The notes under the pieces: model-generated
The model's database searches: none
What the model saw: only the letters and a program-made list of their open reading frames with translations
What the model was told of the DNA's origin: nothing
DNA from: CBDBFG01 sp965204765
GTDB lineage: Bacteria > Pseudomonadota > Alphaproteobacteria > Caedimonadales > UBA9215
Length of the DNA: 64,000 nucleotides
Direction of reading: 5' to 3'
NCBI GenBank assembly: GCA_965204765.1
Contig: CBDBFG010000003.1
Coordinates: forward strand, 1-64,000
In this document: positions 27,888-38,174 of the stretch, piece after piece
Position numbering within the stretch: the first letter of the stretch is position 1
Layout of the letters: each line of letters begins with the position of its first letter
Translations under genes and position numbers: made by a program

Positions 27888-28319
27888 ATGAAAAAATATT
27901 TATTTACAGCCTTGATTTATTTATCCAGTATTGGATTTTCTTATGCTGCTATGAAAGTAATTTGTCCTGCATCATATCACAGAGCAAACAGGATATTCTC
28001 GATTAATCCGGCAGCAAAAAGCAATAGTAATGCTCTTAGATGCACAGGGTGTAATTTAACTTTTTATTTTGATGGCCTGAAACATGAAGAACTAATGCAA
28101 CCAGGAACTACACGGATAGTAGATTTTGACCATAAACGTGATAATAAAAAGCTAATCGCCTTGTCTCTTAGGTTATCAATCCCTAGAAAACATAAAGAAA
28201 TTATCTTTGATAGTGGCAAAAATCTTCTAGAACAGTCACGACAAGGGTTCCATAAAATTTCATCTCCGTCGATAGCGCAAAAACAAATTATGCTACAATT
28301 ATTAAACACAGTACAATAG
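27888..28319 (+). CDS. Small secreted protein of unknown function (143 aa)
   Basis: I start at the ATG at 27888 (MKKYLFTALIYLSSIGFSYA), which gives a clean Sec signal peptide cut after SYA; the in-frame ATG at 27876 adds four residues ahead of it and is less likely. The mature 120 residues are basic, with cysteines at VICPAS and LRCTGC, a spacing that could form a disulphide or a small zinc site. No family recognised. It is divergent from the OTU-like gene and not obviously in an operon. Confidence 0.65.
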   Translation: MKKYLFTALIYLSSIGFSYAAMKVICPASYHRANRIFSINPAAKSNSNALRCTGCNLTFYFDGLKHEELMQPGTTRIVDFDHKRDNKKLIALSLRLSIPRKHKEIIFDSGKNLLEQSRQGFHKISSPSIAQKQIMLQLLNTVQ

Positions 28320-28500
28320 GCTAGATAGCACATCTAAACGCTAACGACAATCTACCCAATATCAATAACCATATAATTGACGTAATTGATAATTGATTGC
28401 ACGCATAAGTTATCAATGCAGGATTCATTAGTACGCCAATTTGCACAATTAAACCATTTTCATTACGCCAACAGTATTTAGAAAATTTAGATGGATAATA

Positions 28501-30600
28501 TTAGCCAGCACTAATATAACTTATAGTCTCGTCTTTATCAAACAAACGTAATAAACATTTTGCCGCACGACCCTGTTCTGTCTTGCTAAGTAATGGATCC
28601 AATTCGACCAATTCTTTTGCCGCTATAACGGCCTCACGCAGTAAATCCTTATGCACGGACCAGTCAACAAACCGAAAGTTAGGTAAACCACTCTGTTTTA
28701 AACCCAGAAATTCACCGCCACCTCTTATTTTCCAATCTTCTTCTGCTATTGCAAAACCATCATTACTATTTTTTATAATTTGCAACCTCGACTGCCCTAC
28801 TGTGCTTAGTTTAGCATCATATAGTAATATACATGTGGCGTCTTTATCACCACGACCTATTCTGCCTCGTAATTGATGCAATTGCGCTAACCCAAAGCAT
28901 TCGGCATGCTCAATAACCATAATTGTTGCATCCTTTACATCAACACCTACCTCGATAACTGTCGTCGCAACAAGCACTCTTATCTTACCATCTACAAAGC
29001 TGCGCATAATATCATTTTTTTCCTTAGGTTTCATTTTACCATGTAAAAATCCGACTTTATCACCAAGGTGACCTGATAAAAAATTGAATCTTTCTTCGAC
29101 GGCCGCCAGATTAATTAGCTCTGATTCCTCAACCAAAGGACAAACCCAATATATTTTATCTCCTTTATCTATTGCACGCTTAATACCTTCGACCACCTCT
29201 AACAAACGATCCAAAGATATAGTCTTAGTTTGTACAGTTTTCCTTTCCTTGGGCTTTTGATGCAATTGAATTGTGTCAAGATCACCATACGCCGCAAGCA
29301 TCAAAGTCCTTGGAATAGGAGTAGCTGTCATTGATAAACAGTCAACATTTGCACCTTTATTGGTCAGAGCCAATCTTTGCCCAACCCCAAATCTATGTTG
29401 TTCATCAATAACAACAAAACCTAAATTCTTAAACGCTAACCCTTCTTGTATCAAAGAATGAGTGCCGAGCAAAATATCGATCTCACCATTAACAGACTGT
29501 TTATATACTCTTTCTTTTTTAACTTTAGAATCTTTACCGGTTAAAATTTCTATTTTAATATCAACAGCATCCGCCAACGCTTTGATGGAATTATAATGTT
29601 GAGTAGCCAAAATTTCTGTTGGTGCCATAAATGCTACTTGATAATTATTTTCAATAGCAATCAATGATGCTAAAAATGCTACTATAGTCTTACCACTACC
29701 AACATCTCCTTGTAATAGCCTATTCATTCTATCAGCAGAAGCTAAACCGCTCGCAATAACCTGCAATGCAGATAATTGATCCATGGTCAATTCAAAAGGT
29801 AAGTGACTTATTGCCTTGTCGTACAATACCCCATGTTTTAACTTGATAGATCCCTTTTGTACACTATGGTTATGCCTCACTAATTGCAAAGCTAATTGAT
29901 TAGCGAATAATTCATCATAAGCTAACCTACTGCGTACAACTGAATTAGCAGATAAGTCATTATCATCCAGAGGGTTATGTATTTTTTTTATAGAATCAGA
30001 CCAGTTATACCAATCATGATGTAATTGTAATGTCTTACTGGACAACCATTCTGGCACCTGGGGTAATTGTTGCAACGACCATTTCACAAGTTTTTGAATA
30101 TTTTTTTGTACTATGCCGCTAGCAAGAGGATAATAAGGTTTATAACCAACCCATTCAGTCATAGTTTCTATATTACCTATATGATCTGGATGGGTTACTT
30201 GCCATTGTCCCTTGTATAGTTCTATCTTACCAGCAACTATATATGTATTGTCTAACAATAATAATTTGTTTAGATACCTTGTGTTAGCATTAAAAAATAC
30301 CAAAGAAACCATATTATCACCGACAGAACCATATACTCTATAAGGTTGCCTAATAGTTTTGAATTTACCTGATGATTGATGTTGAATGACCTTTATTTTA
30401 AACACAACAGCATCACCGGAACAAACATCAGATAAATCATCAATTTTTTTACGGCAACAACCACCTGCTGGTAAGTGGAACAATAAATCTTTTATCTCAT
30501 TACCGCCAAGTAGCTTTTCTAGATTACGACATACTGAATCATTCACACCATACAAAGATGTTACAGGTAAAAATAGCTTTTCTAACTCTACATCATACAC
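28501..30600 (-). CDS. recG: ATP-dependent DNA helicase RecG
   Basis: RecG remodels stalled replication forks and branched recombination intermediates. The 699 residues contain the N-terminal wedge (OB) domain and the superfamily 2 helicase core: Walker A LLQGDVGSGKT near residue 295, DEQH box VIDEQHRFGVGQR, motif III MTATPIPRTL, and the motif VI HQLRGRIGRGDK, followed by the C-terminal TRG-type region NDGFAIAEEDWKIRGGGEFLG. It lies 15 bases after eno and ends the secG-recG gene string. Confidence 0.95.
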   Translation of the reverse strand: MYDVELEKLFLPVTSLYGVNDSVCRNLEKLLGGNEIKDLLFHLPAGGCCRKKIDDLSDVCSGDAVVFKIKVIQHQSSGKFKTIRQPYRVYGSVGDNMVSLVFFNANTRYLNKLLLLDNTYIVAGKIELYKGQWQVTHPDHIGNIETMTEWVGYKPYYPLASGIVQKNIQKLVKWSLQQLPQVPEWLSSKTLQLHHDWYNWSDSIKKIHNPLDDNDLSANSVVRSRLAYDELFANQLALQLVRHNHSVQKGSIKLKHGVLYDKAISHLPFELTMDQLSALQVIASGLASADRMNRLLQGDVGSGKTIVAFLASLIAIENNYQVAFMAPTEILATQHYNSIKALADAVDIKIEILTGKDSKVKKERVYKQSVNGEIDILLGTHSLIQEGLAFKNLGFVVIDEQHRFGVGQRLALTNKGANVDCLSMTATPIPRTLMLAAYGDLDTIQLHQKPKERKTVQTKTISLDRLLEVVEGIKRAIDKGDKIYWVCPLVEESELINLAAVEERFNFLSGHLGDKVGFLHGKMKPKEKNDIMRSFVDGKIRVLVATTVIEVGVDVKDATIMVIEHAECFGLAQLHQLRGRIGRGDKDATCILLYDAKLSTVGQSRLQIIKNSNDGFAIAEEDWKIRGGGEFLGLKQSGLPNFRFVDWSVHKDLLREAVIAAKELVELDPLLSKTEQGRAAKCLLRLFDKDETISYISAG

Positions 30601-30615
30601 AGTGTCACTTTATCC

Positions 30616-31893
30616 TTATTTTACAAATGGATTCGCAAATTTGGCTTTGTTTTGTAATTCTGCTTCTATACGAAGCAAACGATTATATTTACATACACGA
30701 TCTGTACGTGATAAAGAACCTGTTTTAATCTGTCCTGCACCTACCGCTACAGCCAAATCTGCAATAGTTGTATCTTCTGTCTCTCCTGATCTATGAGAAA
30801 TAACACATGCATAACCCTTACTTTGTGCTAAATTAATAGTCTTGATTGTTTCAGATAAAGTACCTACTTGATTTAATTTGACCAATATACTGTTTCCTAA
30901 TTCTTTTTCTATCCCTATCTGTAATCGATTACAGTTTGTTACAAACAAGTCATCACCCACTAATTGACACTGACTATGTAACTCTTGCGTTAAAATTTTC
31001 CACCCTGTAAAATCATCCTCTGCCATACCATCTTCTATTGAGACTATCGGGTAATCTTTGACCAAACTAGCATAATAGTGTACCAGTTCATCACAAGATA
31101 AACGCTTATTTTCTCCAACCATATGATACAAATTAGTTTCTTTATCATAAAACTCATTGGCTGCAACATCCAAAGCCAAGGAAAAATCAACACCGGCTAA
31201 ATATCCCGCTTGTTCACCTGCTAACATCAAAGCATCTAATGCTTCTTTAGCTGATTTAAACAGGGGTGCAAAACCTCCCTCATCACCAACATTAGTATTC
31301 AAATTCTTTGCTAGCAATACTTGCTTTAAAGCATGAAAAATCTCAACTCCCATCCTGACAGCATCAGAAAAACTCTTTGCACCAACCGGAATTACCATAA
31401 ACTCTTGTATATCAAGCAATGAATCAGAATGGGCACCACCATTAATCAAATTCATCATTGGCATGGGTAATAAAAATTCCTTTGGTTCAACAATACTTCG
31501 ATATAACGGCTTATCTTGCAATATTGCTTTTGCTTTTGCACAAGCTAAACTAACACCAAGCAAAGCATTAGCACCAAGACGAGATTTGTTCTCTGTACCA
31601 TCTATCGCTATTAATAGATTATCTATATTATTTTGATCAAGAACGCTTTTTCCGAGAAGCTGAGGGGCAATAATATCACACACATTAGATACAGCTTTTA
31701 ATACTCCTTTGCCTCCGAACCTTGTGGAATCATTGTCTCGTAATTCACAAGCTTCATAATTACCTGTCGATGCACCAGATGGAACACTAGCACATGCGTG
31801 ATAAGTATTATTAACAGTTACCGCAACCTCAATAGTTGGATTTCCTCGAGAATCCAAAATCTCTATCGCAGACAAGCTGGTTATCTTTCCCAT
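30616..31893 (-). CDS. eno: Enolase
   Basis: Enolase interconverts 2-phosphoglycerate and phosphoenolpyruvate. The protein starts MGKITSLSAIEILDSRGNP at ATG 31893 (425 residues); an open frame continues upstream, but the extra residues are not conserved. Catalytic and magnesium regions include NVGDEGGFAP, SIEDGMAEDD, VGDDLFVTN and SHRSGETEDTTIADLAV. Its presence suggests at least a lower glycolysis/gluconeogenesis segment, absent in many Rickettsia. It belongs to the secG-pyrG-kdsA-eno order typical of alphaproteobacteria, though separated from kdsA by about 480 bases. Confidence 0.95.
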   Translation of the reverse strand: MGKITSLSAIEILDSRGNPTIEVAVTVNNTYHACASVPSGASTGNYEACELRDNDSTRFGGKGVLKAVSNVCDIIAPQLLGKSVLDQNNIDNLLIAIDGTENKSRLGANALLGVSLACAKAKAILQDKPLYRSIVEPKEFLLPMPMMNLINGGAHSDSLLDIQEFMVIPVGAKSFSDAVRMGVEIFHALKQVLLAKNLNTNVGDEGGFAPLFKSAKEALDALMLAGEQAGYLAGVDFSLALDVAANEFYDKETNLYHMVGENKRLSCDELVHYYASLVKDYPIVSIEDGMAEDDFTGWKILTQELHSQCQLVGDDLFVTNCNRLQIGIEKELGNSILVKLNQVGTLSETIKTINLAQSKGYACVISHRSGETEDTTIADLAVAVGAGQIKTGSLSRTDRVCKYNRLLRIEAELQNKAKFANPFVK

Positions 31894-32375
31894 ATGCATA
31901 CCCATAAAATTATAGCTAGATTCTCGCATCATGATAAACAAATATCAATCAATAATTAAGACTGATTTAGGATAGGAAATGTTATCCACTTAAAAATTAG
32001 CAACCATATAATGCTACAACATGTGACATATCAAGTCACACCATACCAATATTAATATATGGTGCGTACCAACAGAAATCTCTGTTCGATCATCTGTATA
32101 ATTGAACTGTTTAAGTAACTTAATACACATTAATACTACAGTGCAGCACAATTGGATCAAAGAACGTTTGGATAAAATTAATAGCACTTATTGCTAAAGT
32201 AAAGCTGAAAGAGCATCAACAGAACCAGGATTAACAATACTTAACTAATATCTGCAGCGCCATTTCTGTAGATTAACAAATAATGCATAAGTTATAATCG
32301 CATACCATATATATGGTTATATAAAGCTAATAATCAGACAACTACAACAATTCGATACAATATTAAATAGTATGA
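31894..32375. other. Intergenic region, kdsA to eno
   Basis: About 480 AT-rich bases. Two small inverted repeats lie together: TGTGAC/GTCACA (32022-32040) and CACCATA/TATGGTG (32039-32064), without a T-run. They could be weak terminator or processing structures. No gene seen. Confidence 0.4.
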
Positions 32376-33221
32376 TTAAAAGTTTTTTACTAACTTATCG
32401 ATTGCCATTAGTCTATCTATTAATTTTGGCAAATCTTTTAGCTTGACCATATTAGGTCCATCACTAGGTGCATTATCTGGATCTTGATGAGTTTCCAAGA
32501 ACAACCCAGCTATCCCCGTAGCAACTGCAGCTCTGGCCAATGGCTCAACGAAACTACGATCACCGCCTGTTGAACTACCTTTACCACCTGGCTGCTGCAC
32601 TGAATGAGTAGCATCAAAAATTACTGGCTGTCCTGTTTTACACATGATAGGAAAACAACGCATATCATTTACTAATGTATTATAACCAAAGGAAGTCCCT
32701 CTTTCACAAAGCATAATATCTTTGTTACCAGTTGATAGAAGTTTATTAGCGACATTAACCATATCCCAAGGTGCCAAAAACTGTGCTTTTTTTACATTGA
32801 TTACCTTACCAGTTTTGGCCGCAGCCAATAATAAATCTGTTTGACGACATAAGAAAGCTGGAATCTGCAACATATCAACTACCTTTGCTACTTGTGCACA
32901 TTGCTCAGGCAAATGCACATCCGTCACAACCGGTAATGATGTTTTCTCTTTAATTTCTGCAAAAATATCTAATGCCTGTTCTAATCCAACCCCTCGATAA
33001 GCATTAATACTTGTGCGGTTTGCTTTATCAAAAGAAGATTTATATACTATGCCTATACCTTTCTGCTCAGATATTTCTTTAAGCGCAAATGACATTTCCA
33101 AGGCATGTTCTCTGCTTTCCAAGGCACAAGGACCGGCAATTAATGAAATAGGCATATTATTACCGAATACAACCTCTTGCGCCGTTTTATCCGATACTTT
33201 AACAATATTTTGCTCAACCAT
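32376..33221 (-). CDS. kdsA: 3-deoxy-8-phosphooctulonate (KDO-8-P) synthase
   Basis: KdsA condenses arabinose-5-phosphate with phosphoenolpyruvate to make KDO-8-phosphate for the LPS inner core. The 281 residues show the family blocks SLIAGPCALESREHA, SFDKANRTS, RQTDLLLAAAKTGKVINVKK, FDATHSVQQPGG and the C-terminal ETHQDPDNAPSDGPN. The asparagine in INVKKAQF marks the metal-independent or alternative class only tentatively. It starts 13 bases after pyrG. With lpxC it supports LPS production. Confidence 0.95.
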   Translation of the reverse strand: MVEQNIVKVSDKTAQEVVFGNNMPISLIAGPCALESREHALEMSFALKEISEQKGIGIVYKSSFDKANRTSINAYRGVGLEQALDIFAEIKEKTSLPVVTDVHLPEQCAQVAKVVDMLQIPAFLCRQTDLLLAAAKTGKVINVKKAQFLAPWDMVNVANKLLSTGNKDIMLCERGTSFGYNTLVNDMRCFPIMCKTGQPVIFDATHSVQQPGGKGSSTGGDRSFVEPLARAAVATGIAGLFLETHQDPDNAPSDGPNMVKLKDLPKLIDRLMAIDKLVKNF

Positions 33222-33234
33222 AATACCCCTCTTA

Positions 33235-34863
33235 CTATTTTATATTGCTATATGCAGCACTAACAAAACTGGCAAATACTGGATGCGGTTTTGTCGGTTT
33301 TGATTTAAATTCCGGATGAAATTGCATAGCTAAAAACCACTTATGATCTTTTATTTCTATCATCTCTGGTAGCAAACCATCAGGCGAGAATCCCGAAAAA
33401 ATCATCCCTTTATTTTCAAAATCAGTTATATATTTTTTATTTACTTCGTACCTATGTCTATGTCGTTCAATAATATTATCAGCTTTATACACATTATGCG
33501 CTAAAGTACCTTTGCCAAGGATACAATCATATCCACCAAGACGCATAGTACCGCCAATGTCTTGCGCATCATTTCTTGTCTCATCAACACCGTTCTTAAC
33601 CCATTTAGTCATCAGGTGCACAACTGGTTCGGCTTTATTATCAAACTCTGTAGAGTTAGCATTTCGCATCTCCAGGACATTACGAGCAAATTCAATAACG
33701 GCTAACTGCATACCTAAGCATATACCTAAAAATGGTATGTTATTTTCGCGAGCATACTGTATAGCATACATTTTACCTTTGATCCCTCGTTCTCCATAGC
33801 CACCAGGAATTAATATACCACCCATACCACGCAAAATATTAGGCACCTCATTAAATTGCTCTAAGGTCTCAGCATTAATCCAATTTATATGCACATGTAA
33901 CTGATTCGCTATACCCGCATGTGATAAGGCTTCTTCCAAAGACTTATAAGCATCTTTTAATTCAGTATATTTACCAATGACAGCTATCTCGATCTTATCC
34001 TTAGGATTTTTTACTTTATGCACAATATCATGCCACTGTTTCAGATTTGGTTTCGTAGTAGGCAAACTAAAATACTGACATACTTGTGTATCTAATCCCT
34101 TTTCTGCATATGAAATCGGTACCTCATATATCGATGACACATCCAACGCCTCGATTACTCGAGCAAAGGGAATATTACAAAATAAAGATAATTTTGTACG
34201 AGCATCTTCTGGAATAGGCACCTCTGAGCGGCACAATAAAATATCCGGCTGTATACCCATACTTTGTAATTCTTTTACTGAATGCTGAGTTGGCTTTGTT
34301 TTTATTTCCTTGGCACACTTGATAAACGGCACTAACGTTAAATGTAAGAATAAGACGTTACTGCGTCCAAAATCATTAGCAAACTGACGAATTGTTTCTA
34401 TAAATGGTAAACTTTCAATGTCACCTACTGTACCACCTATTTCACAAATTAAAAAATCAGTATCCTGATCAACGTCAGCAATAATACGCTGTTTAATCTC
34501 GTTTGTAATGTGAGGAATAACCTGTACAGTCGCACCAAGATATTCTCCCTTGCGCTCTTTTGCTAAAACATTGGAATAAATTTGACCCGTTGATACTGCG
34601 TCTGTCTTTCTAGTATAGACATTGGTAAATCTTTCATAGTGCCCTAAATCAAGATCTGTTTCCGCACCATCTTCGGTCACAAATACTTCACCATGTTGAA
34701 AAGGGCTCATAGTCCCTGGATCAATATTCAGATACGGTTCAAATTTTTTAATTCTTATCTTGTACCCTCGTGCCTCTAACAAAGCGCCAAGACTACCCGC
34801 GGCTACTCCTTTTCCTAGCGAAGAAAGCACACCACCAGTAACGAATACTACACGAAAAGACAT
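33235..34863 (-). CDS. pyrG: CTP synthase
   Basis: PyrG makes CTP from UTP with glutamine as nitrogen donor. The 542 residues hold the synthase domain (FVTGGVLSSLGKGV P-loop at the start, GGTVGDIESLPFIE) and the class I glutamine amidotransferase domain with the nucleophile block PFLGICLGMQLA and the His/Glu pair in MQFHPEFKSKPTKPHP. It lies downstream of secG and 13 bases before kdsA. Confidence 0.97.
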   Translation of the reverse strand: MSFRVVFVTGGVLSSLGKGVAAGSLGALLEARGYKIRIKKFEPYLNIDPGTMSPFQHGEVFVTEDGAETDLDLGHYERFTNVYTRKTDAVSTGQIYSNVLAKERKGEYLGATVQVIPHITNEIKQRIIADVDQDTDFLICEIGGTVGDIESLPFIETIRQFANDFGRSNVLFLHLTLVPFIKCAKEIKTKPTQHSVKELQSMGIQPDILLCRSEVPIPEDARTKLSLFCNIPFARVIEALDVSSIYEVPISYAEKGLDTQVCQYFSLPTTKPNLKQWHDIVHKVKNPKDKIEIAVIGKYTELKDAYKSLEEALSHAGIANQLHVHINWINAETLEQFNEVPNILRGMGGILIPGGYGERGIKGKMYAIQYARENNIPFLGICLGMQLAVIEFARNVLEMRNANSTEFDNKAEPVVHLMTKWVKNGVDETRNDAQDIGGTMRLGGYDCILGKGTLAHNVYKADNIIERHRHRYEVNKKYITDFENKGMIFSGFSPDGLLPEMIEIKDHKWFLAMQFHPEFKSKPTKPHPVFASFVSAAYSNIK

Positions 34864-35193
34864 GACAAAACCTACAAATTAACAATAAAAACTTAAATCG
34901 CCGTTACATTCATCAATCACAATAACAAACACTACATCAAAAGATGCATGCAAACCTTTTACAAATCTGACATGTTAGTGCTATCACCTCAGATTTTATG
35001 ATTTATAACACAGTAATTTTACAACCCATATATAACATAATCTTCCTGAACTACACAACTCTTACCAATGCTATCCAAAAAGAATCACAGTAACCACACA
35101 ATTTAATAACTTAATGACAACATCACCTAGCTACTAAAAGCATATTGATACGAAAACAAATATAACAGTGATAGAGAACAAAAAGATAAAATA
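34864..35193. other. Intergenic region, secG to pyrG
   Basis: About 330 AT-rich bases. I see no gene, RNA motif or convincing terminator. Confidence 0.5.
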
Positions 35194-35478
35194 TTACTTC
35201 TTGTTTTTAGCAACATCTGCCTGATTTGTACCAGATAGAATAGAACCAGACTTGCGTATCCCTTTAAAATTAATCGCCAATATTAAAGTCGATATAAAAA
35301 ATAAAGTCGCTAAAACAGCAGTAATTCTTGTCAATAGGTTGGCACTACCTCTGGCATTCATAAAACCATTGCCGCCACCTATGCCCAAGGCACCACCATC
35401 GCTTTTTTGCAATAACACAAACAATATAAGTAATATTACTATAAAAATATGAAAACCTAACAAAACAGTGGTAAACAT
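35194..35478 (-). CDS. secG: Preprotein translocase subunit SecG
   Basis: SecG is a small partner of the SecYE channel that assists export. The 94 residues have two hydrophobic helices around the family loop SDGGALGIGGGNGFM and SANLLTRITAVLATLFF. A GAGG ribosome site precedes ATG 35478. The position between a PpiD-like gene and pyrG fits both export function and the usual secG-pyrG order. Confidence 0.93.
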   Translation of the reverse strand: MFTTVLLGFHIFIVILLILFVLLQKSDGGALGIGGGNGFMNARGSANLLTRITAVLATLFFISTLILAINFKGIRKSGSILSGTNQADVAKNKK

Positions 35479-35588
35479 AACAACCTCTTCAAATTAAAAT
35501 TACTACACATATATACCTAAACGCACCAAAAGACAATATATTCCATAGCATTGTGTCTGATGGTAATCCCTATAGAACACGCAAAATC

Positions 35589-37238
35589 CTAAGATGCAAA
35601 ATACTTCTTATTCACCACTACATTATATTTGCTACGCAAATAATTGTGGTATAATCCAACTATATCTGACTTTACCAAATTATTTAGAATATTCTTAAAT
35701 TCTTTTGTCTCTTGATTATTGAGTTTCTGTGGATACTCCACATGAGCAACCTTGACGAATAAGAAACTATCCACGTCACCTTGATCAATAGAAGATAATT
35801 TATCTACTTTACTTTTATTCTTCTTTAAACGCACAGGAACAACCGTATTACCATTTCTGTCCAGCATAAACAATCTCGATAAGCTAGAATGTGGAATATC
35901 ATAAACCGCAGAATCTATTATCTCGTCACGCTTTGCCTTAAAACTAGTCAAACTCAATTTGTTTAAGGACGCAGTAGTAAGAAAGCTATTCTTATTGTTA
36001 CTCAAATCATTCTGTAATCTAGTCACCATCTCTTTTACAGCAACCATTTTTTGTTTATGCACATATGCTTTTTTAACATTGTGCATTGCTTCATCAAAAT
36101 TCATTTGTTTGGGCTTCACGACATCATGTACGTACACTATAAAAAACAAGTTCTTGCTTATTTTTGATTCTTCTGCAGTAGTTAGTTGCTCGGTTTCTGC
36201 TTGAAATGCGAATTTAGTAATTTCTTGGTCAATCCCTTGCATTGAGGCCTCAAGAAGACTGATAGATTTAAAACTCTTAAAACGAAACTTATGCTCTTTG
36301 GCAATATCACTCAAGGTATCACCATCTTCAAACTTGCTGAAAATAATATTGGATTTTTCCGTAACAATTTCTAATCTTTTCTCTTGTAGCAGTTTATCCT
36401 TTATAATCTTTTTGGCTTCCGCACTAGAAAAGTTTTTATATTTCGTATTCTTCTCAATTTTATATATTGCGTCCACATCACGTGGCGAAACAGTAACTTT
36501 TGCTTTATTAAGATCCAATATTACCGCATCAAAGGTTCTACGCTCAGAATCAATGAATTGCCTTGTATTCTTGCCATAATACTCTCGCAATTCTTCTCTA
36601 GATGGTGATTTATTATAGTTTAACTTGTTTGCATCTATCACCATTGCTTCAAAAGTACGCATTTGATTTTGCCATTGAAAAACTGGCTTCACAGCGATTG
36701 ATGGCAACACTATTTGTCCAGTTAAAGCAGATATAACCCTAGATCGCAAAATATCTCTTTTTAAGTAACTCACATAATCTTTTTCAGATACGAAACCCAT
36801 ATTGCGAATAAAACGATCAAAAACTTCCTTGGAAAAATCTCCCTTAGAATCCAAAAATATTGCTTGTTTCTTGATAAAATTCACTACATAGTCGTCACTG
36901 ACTGCTATCTTAAATTGTTCGGCCTCTAGTGCTATCAAAGAATCATTGATTAATTTTTCCAGAACTTCACGATCAAACCCCATCTCTACGGCTTGCTTAA
37001 AAGAAATGTCCTGGCCTGTTTTTACTTTTAAACTCAATAATGAACGGCCAAGCTCTTTACGTAGTTCTTGAATTGAAATTTTTCTGTTACCGACATTGGC
37101 TACGGTCATATCTCTTGACATACCAATCATCCGCAAACCGTCTTGCCCACCCCACAAAAACACAAAACTCAGCGCTAGTAACAAAAATAAAATCTTCGCA
37201 ACAATACCGGAACTAGCTTTACGTATTCTTTCAATCAT
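35589..37238 (-). CDS. ppiD: PpiD/SurA-N-type periplasmic folding factor
   Basis: The 549-residue protein has one N-terminal membrane anchor (ILFLLLALSFVFLWGG) followed by a SurA-type N-terminal chaperone domain (about residues 40-180: RKISIQELRKELGR, GFDREVLEKLINDSLI). This is the layout of PpiD, a membrane-anchored chaperone that meets polypeptides leaving the Sec channel; it adjoins secG. A clear parvulin active-site signature is not visible in the middle, so isomerase activity is doubtful. Divergent orientation to tatD. Confidence 0.8.
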   Translation of the reverse strand: MIERIRKASSGIVAKILFLLLALSFVFLWGGQDGLRMIGMSRDMTVANVGNRKISIQELRKELGRSLLSLKVKTGQDISFKQAVEMGFDREVLEKLINDSLIALEAEQFKIAVSDDYVVNFIKKQAIFLDSKGDFSKEVFDRFIRNMGFVSEKDYVSYLKRDILRSRVISALTGQIVLPSIAVKPVFQWQNQMRTFEAMVIDANKLNYNKSPSREELREYYGKNTRQFIDSERRTFDAVILDLNKAKVTVSPRDVDAIYKIEKNTKYKNFSSAEAKKIIKDKLLQEKRLEIVTEKSNIIFSKFEDGDTLSDIAKEHKFRFKSFKSISLLEASMQGIDQEITKFAFQAETEQLTTAEESKISKNLFFIVYVHDVVKPKQMNFDEAMHNVKKAYVHKQKMVAVKEMVTRLQNDLSNNKNSFLTTASLNKLSLTSFKAKRDEIIDSAVYDIPHSSLSRLFMLDRNGNTVVPVRLKKNKSKVDKLSSIDQGDVDSFLFVKVAHVEYPQKLNNQETKEFKNILNNLVKSDIVGLYHNYLRSKYNVVVNKKYFAS

Positions 37239-37376
37239 CTTTTAATTCTATTTTACTTTTCCACAACGAATTTACGTGATTGCCCTGCACATAACACGAT
37301 TGACTAACATATCGATTGATACTACCCTAAAACTTGATTTATAACAAAGACTATTTACAAAAAAAGAGTAAAATTT

Positions 37377-38174
37377 ATGTTGCAGCTCATAGATAGCCAT
37401 TGCCACCTTAATTACTACGCCTCCGCTCAAGAACTTGATACAGTTATAAAAAGGGCACAAACCAACGGAATAAAACATATAATTAATATCTGCACCAAAC
37501 TAGACGAAGCAGACAAAGTAACAGATATAGCGGACCAATATAATGACATCTTTGCTAGTGTAGGCATTCACCCCAATGAAGCCAAAACAGCATCAGCCGA
37601 GCAAACACCGGAACAATTATATGAATGGTTGATACAGTGGTGCAAACACCAAAAAGTAATTGCTATTGGGGAAACAGGATTAGACTATCATTACCAATAT
37701 AGTGCACGTACTACGCAACTAGAATCATTTAAAATCCATATTCAAGCTGCAAAAACAACTGGTTTGCCACTGGTAATTCATACAAGATCTGCTGCGGAAG
37801 ACACTATCAACACATTAAAACAAGAACAAGGCAATATCACCGGTGTTATTCATTGCTTTAGCGAGACTAAATGGCTAGCTGACAATGCAATGGACTTGGG
37901 TTTTTATATCTCGATACCTGGAATTATAACTTTTAAGAAGTCTGATGATTTGCGCAAAATAGTTGCAACTATTCCATTAGAAAGACTATTACTTGAAACA
38001 GACGCCCCTTTTCTTGCCCCTGTTCCATATCGTGGCAAACAAAATGAACCAGCATATATGATCAAAACTGCAGAACTGCTAGCAGAGTTAAAAAATGTAT
38101 CCTTAACAGATATTGCAAAAGTTACGACTGCAAATTGCCAGAAACTTTTTCAAAAAGGTAAATTTTATGAATAA
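37377..38174 (+). CDS. tatD: TatD-family metal-dependent hydrolase
   Basis: The TIM-barrel metallohydrolase has all usual metal-ligand blocks: IDSHCHLN at the start, AIGETGLDYHY, LVIHTRSA, GVIHCFSE and LLLETDAPFLAP. Members are 3'-5' DNases or D-aminoacyl hydrolases; the role here is probably nucleic-acid quality control. It has 265 residues. Its last codons overlap the mutS start by 8 bases, suggesting co-translation. Confidence 0.92.
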   Translation: MLQLIDSHCHLNYYASAQELDTVIKRAQTNGIKHIINICTKLDEADKVTDIADQYNDIFASVGIHPNEAKTASAEQTPEQLYEWLIQWCKHQKVIAIGETGLDYHYQYSARTTQLESFKIHIQAAKTTGLPLVIHTRSAAEDTINTLKQEQGNITGVIHCFSETKWLADNAMDLGFYISIPGIITFKKSDDLRKIVATIPLERLLLETDAPFLAPVPYRGKQNEPAYMIKTAELLAELKNVSLTDIAKVTTANCQKLFQKGKFYE

